From Lignipirellula cremea (GTDB lineage: Bacteria > Planctomycetota > Planctomycetia > Pirellulales > Pirellulaceae): a stretch of 64,000 nt of DNA. Numbering within the stretch: the first letter of the stretch is position 1; each line of letters opens with the position of its first letter. Shown here one piece after another: positions 53,431 to 61,504 of this stretch. The translations under genes and the position numbers were made by a program. The stretch is from NCBI RefSeq assembly GCF_007751035.1, contig NZ_CP036433.1:2337001-2401000 (forward strand). Direction: 5' to 3'. The notes under the pieces are model-generated. The model did not search any database. It was not told the DNA's origin and was given only the letters and a program-made list of their open reading frames with translations.

Positions 53431-56400
53431 ATGCGAGTTCTTAGAGGTCCTGTCCCCCATGCAACGCGAGTTGTGGCGGCGCGGCGAAGCCGCTGTTTAC
53501 GCCCTGCAGCCGAGGCCGAGAGTCCGTGTTGTTTTCGCAGGCTTTGCCTGTCGCTCCTTTTTCTGTTCACGGCGACGTCAGGAGGTTTGTCGGCGTCCGC
53601 CGAGGAAATCCCTCAGCTGGGGCTTCTGCTGCGTTTCGACGCCGGTCAGGAGCTGGAAGTCGTCACGATTCCGCTGAGCGATGTGTCTCGGGCCGAAGGG
53701 CTCAAGGGGCTGGTCCTGTGGTCAGACCAGCATGTGGATCGCTGGAAGTTTCTGGACGGAAGTGCACTGGCTGCGGGTTTCGAGGAAGATGGCCGCTTCG
53801 GTCCCCTGCTGACCCAAGGGAGTCGTGGAGGGGCGGCCGACGCAGGTTCGGCGGCCGCACTGGGAACCGCGATGCTGGATCAGCTGATCGGCCAGACCGT
53901 GGTGCGCGGCGAAGGGTTCCTGACCCCAACTCACGGAGGCCATCATCTGCAGGGAGCGATTACCCTCCGTCGATTGCAGGAAAAGGAAGGCCCGCCGTTT
54001 CCGGCAGACCGTGTACGGCTGTTCCAGGACGGCAGACACCTGCTTGATATCCCGTTTCCGCAAGGCCGGCAGACGATTCGCTGGAGTGAAATTGCCTCTC
54101 TGCCGCCAGCCCTGCGGGCCGGGCTGGCTCCCGGCGTGTACACCCTGAGAGATAGCAGCGGCGGCAAAAACACGGAATTCACGATCGAAGATTCCGAGGA
54201 ACGCAACTATGTGATGCAAATTCCCGATGCGCTCGCGGATCTTGCCGGGACGCGCGACAGTGCCTTGTATTTCACGGTCACTGCGGAGCATTTGCTGGCG
54301 AACAGGGATGTCGACGGCGTCCTGCGGCCTTACCTTGCCGATGTTCTGGATCTTGCGGAGGCAGTGCCGGAAGAACGGCGCGGTCAGCACCAGCGTTCGC
54401 TGGTCTCCGATCTGACAGCGCGGCTGGCCGGAAAAAAACTCTCCCTCCACGCCGGGAACGCTACAGGGATCCCAGAGATCGACCAGGTGCGGCAGCAGAT
54501 TGCTCGCAGCCAATGGGCCGCCGCACGCACCGAACTGCAGTCACTGGTCCAGCGAGACGAGGTTGACGACAGAACACTCGGCCTGGCTTTTCTGTACCTG
54601 GCGGTGATCGAAGCGGAGGCCGCCGCCGAGCAGTCGTACGCGGATTCGGCGACGCAGTTGTTCGAAGAAGCTCTGCTCCACCTGCAGGATGCTCCGGCTT
54701 TCGATCGCTTCCGGGCGCATAACAACTTCGCCAACTTTTTGCTCGCGAAGGCCCAGGACCGTCTCTACAACCACGCATTCCAGGCGGCTTCCGGAGTAGA
54801 GAACCCGCTGCTGAAGTCTTTCCTGATGTGGCAGCAGGCGCGGGAACAGTACGAGGCGGCGCTCCGCCTGGAAGACGATCTGACTCCTGGCCAGACTTCG
54901 GCCACAAAAATCAATTACGCTCGGCTGTACGCTCTGTTGTCCGACCTGCTGAGGACCTTGCGAGGTTCCGAGGCTGGCGGCGGTTTCGCACAAGCCGAAG
55001 TGTTTGCTTCCACCCGCGCCGTCGACCTGGCGAACGCAGCGATGCAGGATTCGGGGTCGGATGAATTGACCCGGGCGGCCGGCTACGAACTTCTGGCCCA
55101 TCTGCAGTTTCGTGCGGGCCGTTTTGAAGACGCCGCCGCACACACCCAGAAGGCGATCGCGCTGTACGGAACTGCGGGTTCGTTGCCAGGGCTGGAAAGC
55201 GCCCATCGAACGCTCGGAATGTGCAAGGTTCGCCAGGACGGCGCCGCCACGCAAAAGAACGATGACGCGCTGAACAGCCTGCTCATTTCGCAGCTCATTA
55301 CCGAGGTGCTGCGTGATCGCGTTCAGGACGAATCCGAGGGGCAATCCAGGTCTGCCTTCTTTGCTCGTCGCGCCTGGGTTAGCGAACAGATTATCTCCCA
55401 GTACATTGCCCGGAAGCAGCCGCGTGAGGCATTGCGTTTTGCCGAGCTGGCGAAAGCGCGAGCCCTGCAGGATTTTCTGACCGCAGGACGCGTGCCGTCA
55501 GACTCGTCGGAACATGGCGACCCGCCGGATCTTGAAGACGTTCTCGCCAACTGGCCGGAAGGCACGGTCGCGCTAGAGTATTTCCTCGGCTCCGAAGCAG
55601 CCTGGGTCTTTGTTGTCAGCAACGCCGAAGTCCGTGTTTTTCCGTTGATCCGTTCTGGCGACAGCAAGCCGGTTCGCCCTCACCAGTTTGTCGCGGAACT
55701 GACGGATTTCCTCAGCGGGATGACATTCACCGCGCAGAACATGCTTCGCACCTATCAATCGCAGGGCGGGTTCGACCAAAGCTGGCAGCAGGATCTGCAC
55801 CAGTTTTATCAAACACTGATTCCGGAAGCCGTACGCACCGAAGTTTCGCAGTGCGAGAATCTTGTGATCGTGCCGCACCATGTGCTGCATTATTTTCCGT
55901 TTGCGGCGATGGTGACCAGAACCGACCCCGACGCTGCCGAAGGATTTGCGACAGTCCTGCCGCATTTTCTGGTGGAAGACGGCATGTCCGTGAGCTACGA
56001 GCCGTCCTTGACCGCCTGGACCATGTTGCGTGAGAGTACCCGCCCCCAGATTCAAAACGTCAACGCCGTGGGGATCGCGCAGTTTGAAAACGCAACGCCG
56101 CTGCCCGGGGTGGACGAGGATCTGGCGAACCTCAAGGAGGCGTTCGGCGATCGACTCAAACAGCTGATCGAGCGCACCGGGGCGACGGAAACTCGTGTCG
56201 CGGAGTTGCTGGAACAGCCGGGCATGCTGTTTATCGCAACGCACGGAATGAATGTGGCCGACCAGCCGCTGGACAGCTTTCTGCTTTGTCACCGTGATGC
56301 GGATGCGGACGGCAGGCTGATGTCGGCTGAAATTTTCCGCCAGAAAGTGGGTTCGGATCTGGTGGTGATGAGCGCCTGTTTCTCGGGACTGGCGGAGCGT

Positions 56401-56724
56401 TCGCCCTTGCCCGGGGACGATATGTTCGGCCTGCAGCGTGCCTTCCTGCAGTCGGGCGCCTGTACGGTGGTGTCGGGACTGTGGGATGTGTACGACGGCA
56501 CGGGCCCGCTGCTGATGAAGAGCTTTTTTCAGGAGCTGAATCGGGGACTCGCCACTCCCCAGGCGCTCAGTGAAGCCCAGCGGAAATTCATTGCAGAACG
56601 CAGGGCGGGCGGATCGCAGGAGTTATGGATCCATCCGTATTTCTGGGCCGTTTACACGTCCGCCGGAAGCGATCTGACACGCATAAAACCAAACTCCGTC
56701 TCCGTCCCTTCAGAACAGGAGTAG
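53431..56724 (+). CDS. Secreted TPR-CHAT protease
   Basis: 1097 residues from the ATG at 53431; the exact start is uncertain because the hydrophobic segment (RRLCLSLLFLFTATSGGLSASA) comes about 37 residues later. The first 350 mature residues are beta-rich and of unknown type. TPR-like helices follow (about 390-730). The C-terminal CHAT domain has its catalytic His at H938 in FIATHGMN and Cys at C983 in VMSACFSGL, with GACTVVSGLWDVYDG at its end. CHAT is a caspase-like peptidase fold; TPRs usually bind its partner or substrate. Export to the envelope is inferred from the signal. It leads a cluster with a caspase and another TPR-CHAT-type gene. No close-fitting family name is recognised. Confidence 0.85.
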   Translation: MRVLRGPVPHATRVVAARRSRCLRPAAEAESPCCFRRLCLSLLFLFTATSGGLSASAEEIPQLGLLLRFDAGQELEVVTIPLSDVSRAEGLKGLVLWSDQHVDRWKFLDGSALAAGFEEDGRFGPLLTQGSRGGAADAGSAAALGTAMLDQLIGQTVVRGEGFLTPTHGGHHLQGAITLRRLQEKEGPPFPADRVRLFQDGRHLLDIPFPQGRQTIRWSEIASLPPALRAGLAPGVYTLRDSSGGKNTEFTIEDSEERNYVMQIPDALADLAGTRDSALYFTVTAEHLLANRDVDGVLRPYLADVLDLAEAVPEERRGQHQRSLVSDLTARLAGKKLSLHAGNATGIPEIDQVRQQIARSQWAAARTELQSLVQRDEVDDRTLGLAFLYLAVIEAEAAAEQSYADSATQLFEEALLHLQDAPAFDRFRAHNNFANFLLAKAQDRLYNHAFQAASGVENPLLKSFLMWQQAREQYEAALRLEDDLTPGQTSATKINYARLYALLSDLLRTLRGSEAGGGFAQAEVFASTRAVDLANAAMQDSGSDELTRAAGYELLAHLQFRAGRFEDAAAHTQKAIALYGTAGSLPGLESAHRTLGMCKVRQDGAATQKNDDALNSLLISQLITEVLRDRVQDESEGQSRSAFFARRAWVSEQIISQYIARKQPREALRFAELAKARALQDFLTAGRVPSDSSEHGDPPDLEDVLANWPEGTVALEYFLGSEAAWVFVVSNAEVRVFPLIRSGDSKPVRPHQFVAELTDFLSGMTFTAQNMLRTYQSQGGFDQSWQQDLHQFYQTLIPEAVRTEVSQCENLVIVPHHVLHYFPFAAMVTRTDPDAAEGFATVLPHFLVEDGMSVSYEPSLTAWTMLRESTRPQIQNVNAVGIAQFENATPLPGVDEDLANLKEAFGDRLKQLIERTGATETRVAELLEQPGMLFIATHGMNVADQPLDSFLLCHRDADADGRLMSAEIFRQKVGSDLVVMSACFSGLAERSPLPGDDMFGLQRAFLQSGACTVVSGLWDVYDGTGPLLMKSFFQELNRGLATPQALSEAQRKFIAERRAGGSQELWIHPYFWAVYTSAGSDLTRIKPNSVSVPSEQE

Positions 56725-57067
56725 AAGCCATGAAATGTCTGGCGATGGTTGGGCTGGCGCCATTCCGGCAAAACCGGTTGTGCCAGACAGCGTAAGGGAA
56801 GCGCTCGACAGGCTGACGGCGACCTCGCGTTCCCATGAGTCGCCATGAGTTGTATGGCGGCGGAAGCGAGCCCTATGTCAGTGGGGATGAACTGGCGTCG
56901 CCGCCGTACAACGCTTCCCTCGTAGTCCTTGAATCTCGCAGTTCACAACTCCTGGCGCCCTTGATTTTTATCATGCCTGATAGAGGCGTCGTCCTGCAGG
57001 CAACGTTGACTTCCTTCCGGGGAGTTGAACTTACTAGAGTTTACCCGTTCGAAGAAAGTAGATGACC
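56725..57067. other. Intergenic region with possible remnant ORF
   Basis: 343 bp between the CHAT gene and the first secreted paralog. A 21-codon frame (ATG at 56730, with GGAG a few bases before it) reads MKCLAMVGLAPF and then stops; it resembles the start of a signal peptide and may be a gene remnant. Nothing else is seen. Confidence 0.4.
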
Positions 57068-58102
57068 ATGTTTCACCGATCACTCAACTACCTTGCAGCA
57101 GCTCTTCTCTGCTGCCCCGTCGTGGCATTGGCCGACGACGCCGAACCGCCGGCCGACGATGCGGTCTTTATCGAGACGGAGCCCGTCAGCACTCCGGATC
57201 TGGATGATCCGGCATTCTCCGCCCTGGTGAATCTTGAGCTGCTGGGAGCGGCCCTCGCCCAGGGCGACGCCGCAGCCGTGACCGATGTGGGGCTGCAGTT
57301 GGCCAACGCCGAACGCAGTCTGCTGAGATCCCACCCCAGCCTGAAGTCCTCTGCGGTGCTCGCCACGGCAAGCAGGCTCGCCACCAGTTCCGGCGACAAG
57401 GCGACGCTAGCGCGGCTTGCCAGGGCGGCTGATCTGCTCAACGACGAAACCCTGCAGAAAAACCTCGCTACGGCCATCGCGCTGGGCGGCGCCAGTCGTC
57501 GGATTGATCCGGCGCCCTCCTTGGCGGCGGACATCGATCCGCAGGTTTATGCGGGAATGCGAACGATTCTGGACCACCTGGAAATCGCCGAGAACGTGGG
57601 CGACCACGACGGTCTGGTCAGCCTGCTGGTGGACGTTGAGACCCTGGACGCCTCTCCCGAACTCAAAGCCTGGCTGAACCAGCGCATTGAAAAGGGACTC
57701 GCAAATGCCAGCCAGGCCGATCCGGACAACGCCAAAGCGATGTCCCTGCTGGCCGACGCCAGTCGCCCGATCGGCGGGTTCTCTTTCAGTCCTCCGCCGA
57801 CCCCGTTCAAGATCCGTTCGCCGTTTGGGTCTCGCCCGGCGGAAACCCAAAGCAACCTGGGCGGCCCCTCGGGCCTGGTGCATCCCCAGCAGACCCGCAT
57901 GCAGCGGATGGGATATAGCACCACCAACAACCATCGCCTGGATCAAAGCGGAAGAATGCAGATCGGCAACCAGACGGTGCAGGCGCGTCGAGCCCGCAAC
58001 CCCGCTACCGGGCGCAGCGCCTGGGTGTATACCACGAAAAGTGGACACAAATTTGTCCGCCGAGATGGGGACAGCCGGACCTATGTGCGTTCGGGCAACT
58101 GA
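57068..58102 (+). CDS. Secreted protein of unknown function, paralog A
   Basis: 344 residues from the ATG at 57068 (an ATG at 57062 is too close to AAAG). The signal peptide is FHRSLNYLAAALLCCPVVALA. The mature part is helical, Ala/Leu/Asp-rich, about 220 residues, then a disordered tail ending in basic/Gly residues (SGHKFVRRDGDSRTYVRSGN). It aligns with the next gene product by eye over LGAALAQGDAAAVTDVGLQL / LADALAERDAALVTDVALQL, LLRSHP, and LGGASR. No known domain is recognised. It should be exported. Close to the caspase gene and on the same strand. Confidence 0.7.
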   Translation: MFHRSLNYLAAALLCCPVVALADDAEPPADDAVFIETEPVSTPDLDDPAFSALVNLELLGAALAQGDAAAVTDVGLQLANAERSLLRSHPSLKSSAVLATASRLATSSGDKATLARLARAADLLNDETLQKNLATAIALGGASRRIDPAPSLAADIDPQVYAGMRTILDHLEIAENVGDHDGLVSLLVDVETLDASPELKAWLNQRIEKGLANASQADPDNAKAMSLLADASRPIGGFSFSPPPTPFKIRSPFGSRPAETQSNLGGPSGLVHPQQTRMQRMGYSTTNNHRLDQSGRMQIGNQTVQARRARNPATGRSAWVYTTKSGHKFVRRDGDSRTYVRSGN

Positions 58103-58216
58103 TCGTTTTCCCTTTGCCAGCCAGGAACCTCCGGGGCGCGCTCGGGGCTGCGGCCAGGAGCGCCAGGCTGCCTGCTTCTTCTCAAGAATTCTCCCCTTTA
58201 TCAAGGAACCTTTATC

Positions 58217-59212
58217 ATGAGACATCTCCTCCTGTTAGGCCTGATGGCAGTCCTTTTGCCGTCGTTCGCGCTGGCGGAAGATTCCTCGCCGGACATTCAG
58301 CCATTTGATTTTTCGCAGTGGGACGATCCTGCCATGAATGGCATGGTGGACATCGGACTGCTGGCGGACGCCCTGGCGGAACGCGATGCCGCCTTGGTAA
58401 CCGACGTCGCCTTGCAGCTTTCAAGGGCCGAGCGAATCCTGCTTCGCTCGCATCCGAAAATCACCTCGGAGCAGTTGTTCCGCACCGCCGCGACGATGGC
58501 GAGAAACGTTGGCGACAAACAGACGCTGGCTCGACTGCAAAAGGCGGCCGCCGCCACGGGCAACAAGGCGATGGCCTCGGAACTGGCGGCAGCCCAGGCC
58601 CTGGGCGGGGCCAGCCGTGCGGTCATTCCGGCTCCCGAAATCCCGGCAGACGTGAACCCGGACGATCTGGGGGAACTGCAGGAAATTCAGTTCCAGATCC
58701 AGTTGGCCGAGGACACCGGCGACAAGGAATCTCTCGCCGACCTGCGTGAAATTGTCGGCAAGAGCGAGCTTTCTGCTGACATCACAGGCTGGCTCACCAA
58801 GATGATCGACCGCGCCGACAAAAGTGTGGGAGAAGGCACGGGCGAGCAAGGCCGCAGCCTGGTGTTGCTGACCGATGCCAGTCGTGGGTGGCCCTCGCCC
58901 AGCAACTACGATCCTTTTAACAGTAACAATCATTACGGCGGCCACATTAAAACGCCGGTCGGACTCCCGACTTATCGACGTGAGAACCAACAGTCCTGGA
59001 ATCATCTGCCCAGTAACGTGAACCCGCCGAAGAATCCTTACCAGGGGCAATACTTTAACAGCGGCCCTCAAGGATTCAAAAAGTTCCAGGGTTCCGCCAG
59101 CCAGCAACGCGATGCGCGTTTTGGATACCAGAACGGCAGCCGGACCGGCGGCAAGAAACTTGGTACGTTCAATCTGGACGCCTATCGCCAACAACGACTG
59201 GGAGGATACTAA
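58217..59212 (+). CDS. Secreted protein of unknown function, paralog B
   Basis: 331 residues; AAGGA lies nine bases before the ATG. The signal peptide is RHLLLLGLMAVLLPSFALA. The helical region (about 30-230) is the paralog of the preceding gene product, sharing the motifs LLRSHP, GDKQTLARLQKAA and ALGGASRAV, and the C-terminal 100 residues are Asn/Gly/Gln/Tyr-rich and probably disordered (SNNHYGG, QYFNSGPQ). It ends three bases before the caspase gene, so the two are almost certainly co-transcribed. Function unknown. Confidence 0.75.
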   Translation: MRHLLLLGLMAVLLPSFALAEDSSPDIQPFDFSQWDDPAMNGMVDIGLLADALAERDAALVTDVALQLSRAERILLRSHPKITSEQLFRTAATMARNVGDKQTLARLQKAAAATGNKAMASELAAAQALGGASRAVIPAPEIPADVNPDDLGELQEIQFQIQLAEDTGDKESLADLREIVGKSELSADITGWLTKMIDRADKSVGEGTGEQGRSLVLLTDASRGWPSPSNYDPFNSNNHYGGHIKTPVGLPTYRRENQQSWNHLPSNVNPPKNPYQGQYFNSGPQGFKKFQGSASQQRDARFGYQNGSRTGGKKLGTFNLDAYRQQRLGGY

Positions 59213-59215
59213 TCC

Positions 59216-61504
59216 ATGTCACGCCAGCGATCCTGTTTCCCTGTTTGTACCTGGCCAGCCATCCTATGCAGTGTTTTATTCTATGCAGGCGCGGCGTCAA
59301 ATTCCTTGGGAGAGGATCGACTGGCCAATGGCGAGCAGCCGCGTTTTGCCCTGCTCGTCGGAGTCAGTCGCTACGAGCATCTGCGGGAACAACTGGACGG
59401 TTGCACCAACGATGTTCAGGCGATGAAGGAGATGCTGCAGTCGCGATTCGGGTTTCTGGAGTCGGATATCGTCACGTTGCTGGACGATCAGGCAACCGGA
59501 AACGCGATTCGCGAGCAGTGGCGGATTCTGCAGGAACGCGTGTCTGCCTCAGCGAAGGCAGGCCGCCAGCCGTTTGTCCTGTTTCATTTCAGCGGGCATG
59601 GATCCCAGGTGCTGGATCAGGCCCAGGGCGACCCTGATTGTGATGAACTTGACGGACTCGATGAAACTCTCGTGCCCTACGACGCCGTCAAGCAGGGAGG
59701 GGACCAGGATCTCCGCGACGATGAGGTCTATGCCTTTGTCGATGCAATCTGCCGCAACCAGCAGGCCAAACTCTGGCTGGTGCTTGACTGCTGTCATTCA
59801 GGCACCGGTGCTCGAGGAACGACGAAAATCCGACAACTTCATCGAGGCCATCTTCAGCCAGTTGTGCCCGACGGCCAGCGGAACGTGGAATCGCGGCGTC
59901 TGCCGCCTGGCTCCGTTTTCCTGTCGGCCTGCCGGGCGTCCGAGGTAGAACCCGAGTTCCAGGAAAACGGCAAAACCTACGGACTGATGACGCGGTTCCT
60001 GGTGGAGCTTCTCAACAAGGAGCCGAAGGTTTCCCGCATGACCTACGATCTGTTGCGGGAGTCGATTGTGACCCGCTATCGAAGTCATCGGTCAGTCGCC
60101 CAGGCTCCGACACCGACTCTGGAGTACGGCGACGCAGGGATTCTGCAGGAAAGCATCGTTGACGGAGTCGGACTGGATCGACGCCCGCTCTGGCCCGTCG
60201 ACAACATCGACGGCGACCGCACGAAAGCGCTGATGAAAGCGGGAACCCTGCACGGGGTGACGCCCGGGTCGCTGTTCGAAATTTACGAATCCCCCGACCG
60301 TGTCCTGTGGGACGCGCCAGCCCAAGCCCCACAGAATGGCGAGTCGCTGGGGTGGCTGATTGTCGAAAAAGTCGACGGCAGTACGGCGACTTGCCGAGCG
60401 TTCACGTGGGATGGCGACAAACGCACTGAGACCGACCTGCCGGCCGACTTTCGTCGCGGATTCGCGGTCGAACGCTACCACGACAACGGCGACGAGGCCC
60501 TGCGGGTTCGCGTCGTTCAGGCGATCAGCCCCAGCGTCGATCGCCCGCTGAAGGAAACCAGCGCCGATGCGCCGGCCGTCGTTCGCCACGCCTTTCAGGC
60601 GGCAGTCAAGCCGGACGAATCGCCATGGCTGAAATGGGTGGACGAAGACTCCGCCTGCGACGTGGTGTTGCGAATCGACGGCCAGTACGCGGCGGTATTT
60701 CCTGCGACAGGAGTCGCCAGCGCGCCCTCCACGGCCCTGGACGAACGCGATCGCCTGGTGCCCGCGACGCTTGTCGGCGGCTGGGGTCCGCTTGACCTGC
60801 ACAACCCGGAGCAGGCCGTAACCCAACTGCAGGATCTGCTGCGCCGGATCACGCGTGCGCGGAACCTGATCGCGATCGCTTCGCGGCAGCAGGCCGCTTC
60901 CACTTCGCTGGCGGGCGCGCAAAACCGTGTGCAGGCGGCTATCGAATTGTTGCGAGTTGAGGAGGTCGACGAACAGTTTATGGTGACAAAGTCGCACCGC
61001 TGGAAAACGGCGTCCACGGCAGGGAAAACTACGGGACAATACCTCATGCGCGACGGCGACGAATTTGCTTTTCGCGTCGTCAACCAGGAAACGTCCGGCA
61101 AGCCGATCTTTGTTACCGTGCTGCATGTCGACAGCAACATGGGCATCGACCAGATTCATCCCTGGCAAGCCGAAGCAGGCGCAGTCGCAGAAGGCGAACA
61201 AAAACTGGAAGCCGGCGCCTCGCTGCTGGTCCCCGGCTACTTCGTGTGCAACGGCGACGACGAGGCGCCCGTTTATGGGCCGCGCTGGGCCATTGTGCTG
61301 GCGACTCGCGAACCGAATCAATTCCACCTGCTGGCGCAACAGGGCTTGCCCGTTACCCGCGACGCCTCAAAGTCTCCTTTGGAATCGTTGCTGCTGGAAC
61401 AGGTCGAATTCCGAACTCGCGGGGGGTTTAGTCGCCGTCGCAAGCCCATTCAATACGATACCTCCTGGGGCGCTGCCTCCGTGCAGTGGCTAGTCACGCC
61501 ATGA
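59216..61504 (+). CDS. Secreted metacaspase-like peptidase (C14) with DUF4384-like C-terminal domain
   Basis: 762 residues; GGGAGG before the ATG is inside the 3' end of the previous gene. A hydrophobic N-terminus (CTWPAILCSVLFYAGAASNS) should direct export. The caspase domain (about 42-290) has the dyad H128 in FSGHGSQV and C193 in LDCCHSGTG, with ALLVGVSRY at its start. The middle part (about 310-560) is of unknown type. A C-terminal part (about 595-740), with YLMRDGDEFAFRVVNQ and VLHVDSNMGIDQIHPW, resembles DUF4384, often seen beside caspase domains. Metacaspases cut after Arg or Lys. Its stop overlaps the next gene's ATG by four bases. Confidence 0.88.
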   Translation: MSRQRSCFPVCTWPAILCSVLFYAGAASNSLGEDRLANGEQPRFALLVGVSRYEHLREQLDGCTNDVQAMKEMLQSRFGFLESDIVTLLDDQATGNAIREQWRILQERVSASAKAGRQPFVLFHFSGHGSQVLDQAQGDPDCDELDGLDETLVPYDAVKQGGDQDLRDDEVYAFVDAICRNQQAKLWLVLDCCHSGTGARGTTKIRQLHRGHLQPVVPDGQRNVESRRLPPGSVFLSACRASEVEPEFQENGKTYGLMTRFLVELLNKEPKVSRMTYDLLRESIVTRYRSHRSVAQAPTPTLEYGDAGILQESIVDGVGLDRRPLWPVDNIDGDRTKALMKAGTLHGVTPGSLFEIYESPDRVLWDAPAQAPQNGESLGWLIVEKVDGSTATCRAFTWDGDKRTETDLPADFRRGFAVERYHDNGDEALRVRVVQAISPSVDRPLKETSADAPAVVRHAFQAAVKPDESPWLKWVDEDSACDVVLRIDGQYAAVFPATGVASAPSTALDERDRLVPATLVGGWGPLDLHNPEQAVTQLQDLLRRITRARNLIAIASRQQAASTSLAGAQNRVQAAIELLRVEEVDEQFMVTKSHRWKTASTAGKTTGQYLMRDGDEFAFRVVNQETSGKPIFVTVLHVDSNMGIDQIHPWQAEAGAVAEGEQKLEAGASLLVPGYFVCNGDDEAPVYGPRWAIVLATREPNQFHLLAQQGLPVTRDASKSPLESLLLEQVEFRTRGGFSRRRKPIQYDTSWGAASVQWLVTP

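Noticed and set aside
56835-57065. 76-residue open frame before the first secreted paralog
   Set aside because: No ribosome site and no recognisable features; it overlaps the likely promoter.
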